Positions 1 through 9,014 of a DNA stretch of 13,145 bases are shown piece by piece. Position 1 is the stretch's first letter. Each line of letters opens with the position of its first letter. The position numbers and the translations under genes are program-made. The stretch comes from CAZUDO01 sp964618895 (lineage in GTDB: Bacteria > Desulfobacterota > Binatia > DP-6): positions 1 through 13,145 of the forward strand of contig CAZUDO010000047.1 of NCBI GenBank assembly GCA_964618895.1, read 5' to 3'. The notes beneath the pieces were generated by a model, which saw only the letters and a list, made by a program, of their open reading frames with translations, searched no databases and was not told where the DNA came from.

Positions 1-1
1 T

Positions 2-1048
2 GAGATCGACGGGCTGCGGGCGCGGGGCTATCTGGCCGAGGATCGGTGGTTGCGCATCAGCGAGCAGGCGCACCTGATCATGCCCTACCACCGCGCCATC
101 GATAAGGCGCGCGAGCGGCTGCGCGGCGCGGGCAACATCGGCACCACCGGCCGCGGCATCGGGCCGGCGTACGAAGACAAGATGGCGCGTACCGGCATCC
201 GGGTGGGCGAGCTGTTCGACGAGGTCGGCTTCCGCGACGCGCTCGAGCGCAGCCTACGCGAGAAGAACGGCTACCTGGAGGCGATCCTGGGCGAGGCGCC
301 GCTCGCCTTCGACGCCATCCTCGAGCGCTACGCCTTCTTCCGGGATCGGCTGCGGCCGTTCGTCACCGATACGGGCGCCGAGCTGCGGGCCGCCCTGGCG
401 GCGGGCCGGCGCGTGCTGCTCGAGGGCGCGCAGGGCATGATGCTCGATGTCGATCACGGCACGTATCCGTTCGTCACCTCGTCGAACTGCACGGCGGCGG
501 CCGCCGCCACCGGGGCCGGCCTGCCGCCGCGCGCCCTCGGGCGGGTGATCGGCATCGTGAAGGCGTACACCACACGCGTGGGCAGCGGGCCGTTCCCGAG
601 CGAGCTCACGGACGCGCTCGGGGACCGGCTGCGCGCCGACGGGGACGAGTACGGCGCCACCACCGGGCGCCCGCGCCGGTGCGGCTGGTTCGACGCCACC
701 GTCGTGCGCCAGGCGGTGGCGCTCTCGGGAGTCGATGGCCTCGCCATCACCAAGCTCGACGTGCTCACCGGTATCGATCCGCTACGGGTGTGCGTGGCCT
801 ACGAGATCGCGGGCCGGCGCTGCGAGTTGCCGCCGGCGACCCAGCGGGCGTGGGAGGCGGCTCGGCCGATCTACGAGGACTGGCGCGGGTGGAGCGAGCC
901 GCTGGGCGGCGCCCGGGCGCTCACCGACCTGCCCGACACCGCGCGCCGCTACGTCGAGCGCCTGGCGGCGCTCGCCGGCGCCCCCGTCGCCCTGGTGTCG
1001 GTCGGGGCCCCCCGGGAGCAGACGATCCGCCTGGGCGCCGCCTACTAG
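2..1048 (+). CDS. purA: Adenylosuccinate synthetase, 5' end outside window
   Basis: PurA condenses IMP with aspartate using GTP to give adenylosuccinate, the first committed step of AMP synthesis, in the cytoplasm. The frame is open from base 2, so 348 residues are visible. By comparison with E. coli PurA about 85-90 N-terminal residues are missing, including the GDEGKGK P-loop with its catalytic Asp. The visible part is well conserved: IGTTGRGIGPAYEDK (IMP-binding region), LEGAQGMMLDVDHGTYPFVTSS, KAYTTRVGSGPFP, the ATTGRPRRCGWFD loop and the TKLDVLTG guanine-recognition segment. The C-terminus has the expected length and ends at TAG. Nothing suggests inactivation; the missing start is the window edge. 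The gene converges on the sigma54-type regulator, with a strong hairpin between them. Confidence 0.97.
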   Translation, partial: EIDGLRARGYLAEDRWLRISEQAHLIMPYHRAIDKARERLRGAGNIGTTGRGIGPAYEDKMARTGIRVGELFDEVGFRDALERSLREKNGYLEAILGEAPLAFDAILERYAFFRDRLRPFVTDTGAELRAALAAGRRVLLEGAQGMMLDVDHGTYPFVTSSNCTAAAAATGAGLPPRALGRVIGIVKAYTTRVGSGPFPSELTDALGDRLRADGDEYGATTGRPRRCGWFDATVVRQAVALSGVDGLAITKLDVLTGIDPLRVCVAYEIAGRRCELPPATQRAWEAARPIYEDWRGWSEPLGGARALTDLPDTARRYVERLAALAGAPVALVSVGAPREQTIRLGAAY

Positions 1049-1051
1049 CCC

Positions 1052-1078
1052 GCGACCCGAGACCTTGTCTCGGGTCGC
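1052..1078. terminator. Hairpin between convergent purA and regulator gene
   Basis: A perfect 12-bp inverted repeat (gcgacccgagac, loop ctt, gtctcgggtcgc) starts 3 bases after the purA stop and abuts the stop of the convergent regulator at 1079. Symmetry and position fit a bidirectional terminator. No T-tract follows on either strand, so intrinsic termination is inferred from the stem alone. Confidence 0.6.
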
Positions 1079-2659
<1,581 letters not shown>

Positions 2660-2745
2660 GGAGCAGCTTGTTAGCCCTGCAACCGGGTCGGGGGCAACCG
2701 GCAGACCGTCCGGGATTTCTTGACGTACGGCGGACGGGGTGCCCG

Positions 2746-4446
2746 CTACGCCTCGGGACGCTCGAGTACCACCACGGCACCACCGTCCTTGCGCGCGTCG
2801 CCGGCCGCCACCGGGTCGCCGGCGGCCGAGATGCCCGCGGCCGTCACCGCACCGATGGCCGGCATTTCGACCACGCGGTGCCCGATGCGGGTGAGCGCGG
2901 CCCGGACGGGTGCGGGAATGCCTGGCTCGACCGCGAGCACGGGTGGCACCGCCTGATGGTGGAGGCGCGGCGCGTCGACCGCGGCTTGCAGGGAGTCCCC
3001 GAAGGCCACCACGCCGAGGACTACCTGCAGGGTGCCGGAGATGATCGTCGGCCCGCCGGAGCCGCCTACGACCAGCTCGGGACGGGCGCCGTCGAGCACG
3101 ATGGTGGGCGACATGCTCGACTGCGGTCGCTTGCCGGGGGCGAGCGCATTGGCGGCGCCGCCCGTCAGCCCGAAGGCGTTCGGCGTGTCGGGGGCGAGCG
3201 CGAAATCGTCCATCTGGTTGTTCAGGATGATGCCGGTGCCCGGCACGAGGATACCGGCTCCGAACCCCGTGTTGATCGTGGTCGTGATCGCGGCCGCGTT
3301 GCCGGCGGCGTCGACGACGGAGATGTGCGCCGTGCCGTGATCGAGCGTGACGGCGGCCGTGGGGGCGGTCACGCGCACGGCGCTCATGCGTGCCCGCAGC
3401 GCCGCGAGGCGCGGCGGGGCGAGCAGGCGCGGGACGGGAACGGCGGTGAAGCCGGGATCGCCGTACCAGCGGGCCCGATCGGCGAACCCCTGCGCCATGA
3501 CCGAGGCCAGCAGATGGAGTGTGGACGGCGTGCCCGGGCCGAGCGCGGACAGGTCGTCGCCGGCGAGCAGCCCGAGCATTTCGAGGAGGACGCCGCCCGA
3601 CCCGGGCGGAGGGAAGGTGACGATGCGGCGGCCGTGGAAGCTCGCCCGGAGCGGTGTCCTCCACAGCGGCCGGTAGCGGGAGAGGTCGGCCGTGGTCAGC
3701 ACCCCGCCGCGTTCCTGGACGACGCGCGCGATCGCCCCGGCCAGCGGTCCCCCGTAGAAGGCGTGCGTACCGTGGCCCGCAATGGTCGCGAGCGTGTCGG
3801 CCAGGTCGCGCTGCACGACGCGGAACGCCGCCCCCGGAACGCTGCCGTCGGCCGCCAGGAACAGCGCGCGCAGGCCGGGATCGCCGGCGAGGAGCTCGCG
3901 GTTGCGGGCGATCTCGCGTGCCAGATGGGGCGCATCGGCGAGCGGGAATCCGTCGCGGGCGAGCCGGACCGCAGGCGCCAGCACCTGCGCCAGGGGCAAG
4001 CGTCCGAAGCGACGATGCAGCGTGCTCCAGCCGGCCACCTCCCCGGGCACGCCCACCGCCAGCCCGCCGCGGCGCAACACCGCCTGGTCCGGAGCGCCCC
4101 CGCCGGTCACGCGGGCGAGTGTGGCCGCGGCCGGGGCGACTTCGCGGTAGTCGAGCGCGAAGTCCCTTCCCGCGGCGACGTGCACGAGCGCGAAGCCCCC
4201 GCCCCCGATGCCGCACGACGAGGCATGGACGACGCACACCGCCGCCGCGGCGGCGACGGCGGCGTCGACCGCCGAGCCCCCGGCGCGCAGCATCGCCGCC
4301 CCGGCCTCGGCCGCCCGCGCATGCTCGGTGGCGACCGCGCCGCGTGCATGGCCGAGGGCCGGCGTCCAGGCGGCGCACAGGAGCACGACGGCACATGCGA
4401 GACGACGCACGCGCGTCGCTGTAGCGTGGTCGGTGGGGCCAGGCAA
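2746..4446 (-). CDS. ggt: Gamma-glutamyltransferase, exported precursor
   Basis: Gamma-glutamyltransferase cleaves the gamma-glutamyl bond of glutathione and related peptides, normally in the periplasm, and self-cleaves into two subunits. The 566-residue precursor starts with a signal peptide (RRLACAVVLLC, hydrophobic to about residue 33, ending ALGHA). Alignment by eye to E. coli Ggt recovers the key residues at constant spacing: Arg101 in DYREVAP, nucleophile Thr372 in DHGTAHISVVD (start of the small subunit), Thr390, Asn392, Asp414 in QMDDF, Ser443-Ser444 in SSMSPTIV and Gly464-Gly465. The lid-loop region NAFGLTGGAANA is present. The TTG start at 4446 has GGAG five bases upstream. GTG at 4410 is an alternative that would give a more typical short signal peptide. 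The gene is divergent from the ArgA-like gene and 86 bp upstream of the regulator; co-regulation is possible but unproven. Confidence 0.95.
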   Translation of the reverse strand: MPGPTDHATATRVRRLACAVVLLCAAWTPALGHARGAVATEHARAAEAGAAMLRAGGSAVDAAVAAAAAVCVVHASSCGIGGGGFALVHVAAGRDFALDYREVAPAAATLARVTGGGAPDQAVLRRGGLAVGVPGEVAGWSTLHRRFGRLPLAQVLAPAVRLARDGFPLADAPHLAREIARNRELLAGDPGLRALFLAADGSVPGAAFRVVQRDLADTLATIAGHGTHAFYGGPLAGAIARVVQERGGVLTTADLSRYRPLWRTPLRASFHGRRIVTFPPPGSGGVLLEMLGLLAGDDLSALGPGTPSTLHLLASVMAQGFADRARWYGDPGFTAVPVPRLLAPPRLAALRARMSAVRVTAPTAAVTLDHGTAHISVVDAAGNAAAITTTINTGFGAGILVPGTGIILNNQMDDFALAPDTPNAFGLTGGAANALAPGKRPQSSMSPTIVLDGARPELVVGGSGGPTIISGTLQVVLGVVAFGDSLQAAVDAPRLHHQAVPPVLAVEPGIPAPVRAALTRIGHRVVEMPAIGAVTAAGISAAGDPVAAGDARKDGGAVVVLERPEA

Positions 4447-4522
4447 CCGGACTCCACGCTCGTTGCCGAGCGGCGGGCGGGGTTCCCTTGCCGCGGGCGC
4501 GCTCTGTGCTAGGGTCGTCTCG
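4447..4522. promoter_or_regulatory. Divergent intergenic region, ggt / ArgA-like gene
   Basis: These 76 bases must hold the signals for two diverging genes. On the plus strand TTGCCG (4488-4493) and TAGGGT (4510-4515) are 16 bases apart, a weak sigma70-like pair that would start transcription almost at the ATG at 4523. AGGG at 4511-4514 could instead serve as a Shine-Dalgarno. On the minus strand only the GGAG before the ggt TTG is clear. Confidence 0.25.
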
Positions 4523-5734
4523 ATGCGCCTGTCGGCCCGCCGGCGCCCCGCTCGGGAGCTGTTTGGGGAAAAGGATTTCTACCTCGAGGAGTTCCGCGGC
4601 CGGAGCGTGCTGATCGCCATGGCGCCCACGCCCTCGACCGCTCGCCCCGATCTGGGCCCGCTGGTGGAGACGGTTGCCGACCTGGTGCGCAACGGCACGC
4701 GCGTCCTGCTGTGGTGGCCGGCGGGGGACAAGCTCGCCGAGCGCCGGCTGGTGGCGGCGCTGATGCGGGCCCGCCAGCGCCAGCGGCGGGGACGACGGAC
4801 GACGGTGCGCCGGCTCCGGCTCGCGCCCAGCGCGTTGGCGGGTCCCGCCGCCGAGCTGCTGCGCGGGACCCTGTGGGCCGTTCTCCGCCGCGAGCGCCTG
4901 TGTCTCCTGGTGGTGGACGAGGCGGTGTCGTTCCCGCGCCCGGCGGCCGTGCTGGCCGGTGCCCTGCGGGTCGCCAAGCTCGTGCTGGTCGATGCCCGCG
5001 GCGGATTGCTGCCGCAGGGCCCGGCCCGGCTGTCGTTCGTCGACGAGAACGTCCTGGAGACCCTGCTGCGGCAGGGGGAGGCCGAATGGTCCGGGCTCGG
5101 GGACCGGCGGGGGCTCCTGGTCGCGGTCCGTGAAGCGCTCCGCGGCGGCGTCGAGTCCGTGAACCTGTGCGCCCCCGAGGGCGTGGCCCAGGAGCTGTTC
5201 ACCTACGCCGGCTCCGGGACGCTGTTCACGCCCGGCGACTACTGTCACGTGGAACCCCTCGGCCTGGACGACTTTGCGCAGGCCGACCGGTTGCTCACCC
5301 GCGGCCAGCGCGAAGGCATGCTCAAGTTCCGGACCGCGGAGGAGCGGGCGCAGGTGCTGGCCGTGGGCTACGGCGCGACCATCTGGCCGCGACATCTGGC
5401 GGGTGTGGCGGGGCTCTTGACCGCGCCCTACACCGCCGAGCATGCCGGCGAGATCGTCGGCCTGTACACGATCACCCGCTTCAAGGGAGAGGGGGTGGGC
5501 GAGCGCCTGGTCGCCCGCCTCCTGACCGACGCCGGGCACCGCGATCTCGACTACGTGTTCGCCTGTGCCATCGACGAGCGCGCGCAGCAATTTTTCGCGC
5601 GGCTCGAATTCGAGCGTGTCACGACCGCCGACGTGCCGGCGGCCAAGTGGCTAGGCTACGACCGCCGTCGCCAGGAGCGCGTAGCCGTGTTTCGCCGGCA
5701 GATGGTCCGGATGGCCGCGGCCGTACGGGCGTAG
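4523..5734 (+). CDS. ArgA-like protein: degenerate amino-acid kinase plus GNAT acetyltransferase
   Basis: The 403-residue protein has the layout of N-acetylglutamate synthase, which acetylates glutamate with acetyl-CoA at the start of arginine synthesis. Residues about 15-235 resemble the amino-acid-kinase domain: FYLEEFRGRSVLIAM, then LVETVADLVRNGTRVLLWW, and ELFTYAGSGTLFT at its end, a typical ArgA join. The glycine-rich nucleotide loops (LGG, HGGG) are replaced by MAPTPST and WWPAG, so this half probably neither phosphorylates nor binds ATP. Residues about 241-393 form a GNAT domain with the CoA loop FKGEGVGERL (320-329) and the ArgA-type tail FFARLEFERV and VPAAKWLGYD. The ATG at 4523 follows AGGG by 8 bases. 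No other arginine gene is nearby. It could be a true synthase or a GNAT enzyme of changed specificity; substrate is inferred. Confidence 0.75.
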   Translation: MRLSARRRPARELFGEKDFYLEEFRGRSVLIAMAPTPSTARPDLGPLVETVADLVRNGTRVLLWWPAGDKLAERRLVAALMRARQRQRRGRRTTVRRLRLAPSALAGPAAELLRGTLWAVLRRERLCLLVVDEAVSFPRPAAVLAGALRVAKLVLVDARGGLLPQGPARLSFVDENVLETLLRQGEAEWSGLGDRRGLLVAVREALRGGVESVNLCAPEGVAQELFTYAGSGTLFTPGDYCHVEPLGLDDFAQADRLLTRGQREGMLKFRTAEERAQVLAVGYGATIWPRHLAGVAGLLTAPYTAEHAGEIVGLYTITRFKGEGVGERLVARLLTDAGHRDLDYVFACAIDERAQQFFARLEFERVTTADVPAAKWLGYDRRRQERVAVFRRQMVRMAAAVRA

Positions 5735-5752
5735 TCGGACGCCCCGGGCGGG

Positions 5753-6046
5753 TCAGTGCGACGCGGACTCGCGTGCCTGGGCCGGGGGAACAGGCTGCCG
5801 GCCGAGCAACTGCCCGATCGACGCCTCGACCGCCGTGCCTTCGGCGACCAGCCGGCCCCACGTCTCGCGGAGGGCCCGCAGGACCAGTGCCGGCCCGCCC
5901 AGGCTGGCAAGCCAGATCTGCCGTGGCGGTTCCAACGCGCGACGCACACCCGTCGTCAAGCTGTCGGTCCACCCCGTGGCGCGCACGGTCAAAGCCCGTG
6001 TACGTGACCGCCGCAGCGGAATCGCCTTGTTCGTCCCCTCGTCCAT
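5753..6046 (-). CDS. Small phasin-like protein
   Basis: This protein of 97 residues has a basic N-terminus and a central segment IWLASLGGPALVLRAL followed by WGRLVAEGTAVEASIG. That pattern resembles the start of the polyhydroxyalkanoate granule-associated (phasin) family, in which an IWLA-LG motif leads into an amphipathic helix ending LV-EG-AVE. Phasins coat storage granules and influence their size. The usual long Ala/Lys-rich C-terminal tail is absent; the protein ends soon after a Pro-rich stretch. A GTG at 6049 directly precedes the ATG at 6046; the ATG is chosen, with a G-rich run just upstream as a weak ribosome binding site. No PHA synthase gene is in the window, so family membership rests on this one motif. 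Confidence 0.6.
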   Translation of the reverse strand: MDEGTNKAIPLRRSRTRALTVRATGWTDSLTTGVRRALEPPRQIWLASLGGPALVLRALRETWGRLVAEGTAVEASIGQLLGRQPVPPAQARESASH

Positions 6047-6119
6047 CACACCCCCCCGCGCCAGTTCTGGCTGGCCCCCTTTTGTGATCGTGCTGCGAAT
6101 CTACCGGCCAATCGCGGCG

Positions 6120-6149
6120 CGCCGGATGGACCGCACGGCCCATCCGGCG
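6120..6149 (-). terminator. Hairpin downstream of the SCP2 gene
   Basis: A perfect 10-bp stem (CGCCGGATGG pairing with CCATCCGGCG) with a 10-base loop lies about 20 bases beyond the SCP2-gene stop on the minus strand and before the phasin-like gene. It lacks a following T-run, so it may be a Rho-assisted or mRNA-stabilising structure rather than a classical terminator. Confidence 0.45.
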
Positions 6150-6170
6150 TCCGTCACCTCGGCCGGCGAA

Positions 6171-6497
6171 TCAGGCGCCGGGCCGCTTGAAGAGGTTCTG
6201 CATCTTCATCGCGAGCCCCATGTCACCCGAGATCTTGAGCTTGCCGCTCATGAACGCCATCTGGCCGTTCAGCTTCCCCATGATCATATCGACGTAGTCC
6301 TGGGAGGTCATGGAGAGGGTCATGTTGGCGGTGGGCGCCTTGCCCTTGGCCACATCGGCCTTGCTGTCCTTGATGGCCACGTACCACTCGCCGCCGTCGT
6401 CGCCCGACAGGTTGAACTGGATGGTCGAGTTCATGCCCTTGGCAGCGTCGGCGTTCAGGTTGGCGGCCATCTGATCGAAGATCTCCTGGGGATTCAT
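6171..6497 (-). CDS. SCP2 sterol-binding domain protein
   Basis: The 108-residue protein is a single SCP2 domain, the fold that binds lipids and acyl-CoA in a hydrophobic tunnel. Features seen are an N-terminal helix (PQEIFDQMAANLN), beta strands around STIQFNLSGDDGGEWYVAI, the segment TANMTLSMTSQDYVDMIMGKLNGQMAFMSGKLKISGDM split over residues 55-92 and a C-terminal helix AMKMQNLFKRP. The G-K-LK-SGD-M pattern is the family hallmark. Length is normal for a stand-alone bacterial SCP2 protein. The ATG at 6497 is chosen over the TTG just before it because AAGGAGGAG lies 7 bases upstream, one of the best ribosome binding sites in the window. With its own promoter it is likely a separate, well-translated transcript. 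The ligand is unknown. Confidence 0.92.
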   Translation of the reverse strand: MNPQEIFDQMAANLNADAAKGMNSTIQFNLSGDDGGEWYVAIKDSKADVAKGKAPTANMTLSMTSQDYVDMIMGKLNGQMAFMSGKLKISGDMGLAMKMQNLFKRPGA

Positions 6498-6536
6498 CAA
6501 AAAACTCCTCCTTAAGGTGGTGGTGGGGTCCTGCGT

Positions 6537-6565
6537 TTCCTAGGGCATGCGTCCAACCCTGTCAA
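6537..6565 (-). promoter_or_regulatory. Sigma70-type promoter of the SCP2 gene
   Basis: On the minus strand, consensus TTGACA (6565 to 6560), a 17-base spacer and TAGGAA (6542 to 6537) lie about 40-68 bases upstream of the SCP2 ATG. The -35 box overlaps the stop codon of the methyltransferase gene, so the promoter begins inside the end of the upstream operon. Confidence 0.5.
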
Positions 6566-7410
6566 GAACATGGGCGTGCCGTGCCACCGGGCTGGCCCGA
6601 CTGAAGGTCAGGGTCGGGCGTCAGGTCAGGGGCCGGGCGGAGGCGCCACACTGTGAGCACGTAGTCGGCGAGGCGTGGCATCCGGCGTGCGAGCGCGTCC
6701 AGTCCTTCGAGGATGCGCGTCTGGCGGTCCCACGACACCTGCGTGAGGGCGCGTGCCCATCCCGGGAAGGCCCATCCGAGTGACACCCCGACCGTCCGAT
6801 CCAGCAGCAGGTGGGGCCGACACAGGGCGAGCAGCCGCGTGTACGTGCATTCGAAGGTGTGCTCGGTGGGGACGGGGGAATCCCAGAACAACGGCTGGTC
6901 GCGGGGCAGGACCCCGACGGCGCGCCCGAAGCGGTAGACGACTCGGGCCAGCCGGACCGTCAGGCCGCCGTAGTTCACGACCCCGATCACGAGGCGGCCG
7001 TCTGGTGCCAGGACACGCGCCATCTCGCGGATCCCGAGCGCCGGATCGGCGAAATGATCGATGGCGGACTCGCACAGCACGCGATCGAAGCTGCGATCGC
7101 GAAAGGGCAGGGTCTCGCCGATGCCGCGCACCAACGTCAGCCGCGCGCCCAGCTCCGTGGCGCGTGCCCGGGCGGCCGTGAGCATGGCCACCGACGGCTC
7201 GAGCGCGATGCACGCAAGCCCGCGGAGACTCAGCTTGGCGGCGTGGATGGCCTCGGCCGCCGCGACCTCGAGGACCCGGCCGTACGCCCCGGCGGCGGTC
7301 TCCTCTACCGGCACGGCGCGCAGCCGATCGATCAGGAAGTCGTTGTCGTGCCCGGTCGGCCAACGACCGTGCAGGGCGTGGAAGTCCCAGTCGCGTTGGA
7401 TCTCGGGCAT
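6562..7410 (-). CDS. Class I SAM-dependent methyltransferase (Methyltransf_11 type)
   Basis: The 282-residue protein has the Rossmann-type methyltransferase order: motif I RVLEVAAAEAIHA (45-57), acidic end of strand 2 IALEPSVAML (68-77), a GETLPFRDRSFDRVLC stretch (98-113) and EMARVLAPDGRLVIG (129-143). The residues match UbiE/Methyltransf_11 proteins, except that motif I has lost all glycines of the usual GxGxG loop. A C-terminal region of about 110 residues, rich in Arg, Leu and Trp, has no motif I recognise and may form a substrate cap. The ATG starts 3 bases after the DUF72 stop, so it is probably co-translated as the last gene of the ku operon. Substrate is unknown; methylation of a small molecule or lipid is typical for the family. 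Confidence 0.82.
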   Translation of the reverse strand: MPEIQRDWDFHALHGRWPTGHDNDFLIDRLRAVPVEETAAGAYGRVLEVAAAEAIHAAKLSLRGLACIALEPSVAMLTAARARATELGARLTLVRGIGETLPFRDRSFDRVLCESAIDHFADPALGIREMARVLAPDGRLVIGVVNYGGLTVRLARVVYRFGRAVGVLPRDQPLFWDSPVPTEHTFECTYTRLLALCRPHLLLDRTVGVSLGWAFPGWARALTQVSWDRQTRILEGLDALARRMPRLADYVLTVWRLRPAPDLTPDPDLQSGQPGGTARPCS

Positions 7411-7413
7411 CGG

Positions 7414-8151
7414 CTACGCGACGCGGGCGAGCAGCACCTGCGCGAGCGTCACGCCCCGGGCGGCGTCCTCGTGCTTGAAGTACACGTAGACGCGCTTCCA
7501 GCGCGCCACCGCACGGATGCGAGCCGCCCACGCGTCCAGGTCGGCGTCGTCGTACGCCTCGCGCCGCAGGCGGAGATACCCGAACGGGGCGGTGTCGACC
7601 GGCGGTGTACTGAGCCCGTCGGCGTCGGCGATGCAGAGCGCGGCCCGGTGGTCGGCGAGCACGGTGTAGGTCTCATCGGTGAACCAGCCCGGGTCGCGGA
7701 ACTCGACCGCCGGCTCGAGGCCGGGGGGCAGGCCGGCGAGGAAATCGCGCAGGCGGACCGGGTCGGCGCGCAGGTAGGGCGGCAGCTGGAACAGGATCGG
7801 TCCGAGCTTGGTGCGCAGGCTGGTGGCCAGGGTGCAGAAACGCGTCGTCAGCTCGCCCGCGTCGCGCAGCTGCAGGTGGTGGGTGATGCGTTGCGGTGCC
7901 TTGAGGGCGAAGCGAAACCCTTCCGGAACTTGGCGGGCCCAGCCGGTGAGCAGCGCGGGCGTCGGCAGGCGGTGGAACGTGTGGTTGATCTCGACCGTGC
8001 CGAGGACGCGGCCGTAGTAGGCGAGCATGTCGGCCGCCTTCAGGTCCACCGGGTAGAAATGGCCGCGCCAGGCCGGGTAGCTGAATCCCGACGTGCCAGC
8101 CAGCACGCGTGGCGTTCGCTTGCCGCGGCCTGTCCGGCGCGGCGCTGCCAT
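7414..8151 (-). CDS. DUF72 (YecE-like) family protein
   Basis: This 245-residue protein shows the full DUF72 signature set: GTSGFSYPAW (19-28), EINHTFHRLP (54-63), FRFALKAPQRITHH (79-92), GPILFQLPPYLR (117-128), AVEFRDPGWF (148-157), YLRLRR (192-197) and VYVYFKHEDA (221-230). DUF72 proteins adopt a TIM-barrel-like fold and their biochemical role is unsettled. The length is normal and no conserved block is missing. The ATG at 8151 shares its A with the TGA stop of the preceding gene (TGATG), which implies translational coupling. Repeated occurrence of DUF72 beside DNA-repair genes is worth testing, but from this sequence alone no link to end joining can be claimed. Confidence 0.93.
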   Translation of the reverse strand: MAAPRRTGRGKRTPRVLAGTSGFSYPAWRGHFYPVDLKAADMLAYYGRVLGTVEINHTFHRLPTPALLTGWARQVPEGFRFALKAPQRITHHLQLRDAGELTTRFCTLATSLRTKLGPILFQLPPYLRADPVRLRDFLAGLPPGLEPAVEFRDPGWFTDETYTVLADHRAALCIADADGLSTPPVDTAPFGYLRLRREAYDDADLDAWAARIRAVARWKRVYVYFKHEDAARGVTLAQVLLARVA

Positions 8152-9014
8152 CACGGTCGTCCCGGCGCCAGGCGGCGATAGACGGCGAGATGGCGGAGCG
8201 CGTCGGGCTTGCGCCCGGCGTGATCGTAGAGCAGGGCCAGGTTGTAGTGCGCATCGGCCAGCTCGGGGTCGGCGCGCACCGCCTGCTCGTAACACGCGAG
8301 CGCGTCGTCGGGGCGGCTGGTGTCTTCGAGCAGCACGCCCAGGTTGTACCACCCGAGCGCGTAGTGCGGGTCGCTCCGGATCGCCTCGCGGTAGTGCGCC
8401 TCCGCGCCGGTCAAGTTGCCGTCGCCGTGCAGGAGGCGGCCCAGATTGATGCGGGCGATCACGTGGTCCGGGTCGAGGTCGAGCGCATGATGGTAGGCGG
8501 CGCGTGCCTCGAGCGGCGAGCTGGCCTCGAGCTCGAGGGCCAGATCGCTCCACTCCTCGGCGGACAGGCGGGGGAGTGTGGTGGACGTGGGCTCGGGCGT
8601 GGGGAGGTTGGCGATCTTGCCGGCGCGCCGCACGACCTGGGTAGCGTCGAAGTTGAACAAGAACTGGCCCGATTCCGGCTGCCAGCGGCTGCGTCCGTCC
8701 CAGGCCACCACCCGGCCGCCGTCGGCGAAGACGTTCAGCTGATTGAGCGGGCGGTGGCCGATCTGGCGCCGGAGCGACGCCAGCACGCGCGCGATCTGGC
8801 GCACCGGCACGCCGCGCTCGAGGAGGCCGCGCATGGTGCGCAGCAGCACGAGGTCGACGAAGTCGAAGCGGAAGCGCCCGCGCCGGTCGCGGCGCGGGCT
8901 CACCAGACCGGCGCGCACGCACTCCCGCAGGCGCATCGGGGGCACGCCGACGATGCGCGCCGCCTGCGCCGTGTCGAAATGTGCCTGCGCCTTCGCACCG
9001 GACCGGGCGGCCAC
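8151..9014 (-). CDS. MerR-type HTH protein fused to tetratricopeptide repeats
   Basis: The protein has 287 residues in two halves. Residues about 11-85 resemble a MerR winged helix: FDTAQAARIVGVPPMRLRE, the AGLVSP turn, RFDFVDLVLLRTMRGLLERG and VRQIARVLASLR. A middle block (about 88-130) ends in GQFLFNFD. Residues about 150-285 hold roughly four tetratricopeptide repeats, clearest in ARINLGRLLHGDGNLTGAEA, GWYNLGVLLE and AHYNLALLYDHAGR. It therefore lacks the coiled coil and small-ligand domain of ordinary MerR regulators and carries a protein-interaction scaffold. The GTG at 9014 follows the ku stop with no gap, so it is translated from the ku message. A role in autoregulating the operon or in assembling repair proteins is inference. 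Confidence 0.85.
   Translation of the reverse strand: MAARSGAKAQAHFDTAQAARIVGVPPMRLRECVRAGLVSPRRDRRGRFRFDFVDLVLLRTMRGLLERGVPVRQIARVLASLRRQIGHRPLNQLNVFADGGRVVAWDGRSRWQPESGQFLFNFDATQVVRRAGKIANLPTPEPTSTTLPRLSAEEWSDLALELEASSPLEARAAYHHALDLDPDHVIARINLGRLLHGDGNLTGAEAHYREAIRSDPHYALGWYNLGVLLEDTSRPDDALACYEQAVRADPELADAHYNLALLYDHAGRKPDALRHLAVYRRLAPGRP

Noticed and set aside
2706..2737. Inverted repeat CCGTCC...GGACGG between the regulator and ggt
   Set aside because: A 6-bp stem with a 20-base loop in GC-rich DNA is likely chance and makes a poor terminator.
2668..4512. A plus-strand open frame of 614 codons opposite ggt
   Set aside because: The opposite strand has a full, well-conserved gamma-glutamyltransferase; the antisense product is low-complexity and matches nothing.
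4208..4522. Longer N-terminus of the ArgA-like protein
   Set aside because: The added residues are antisense to the ggt signal-peptide region and have no similarity; ATG at 4523 gives the expected protein.
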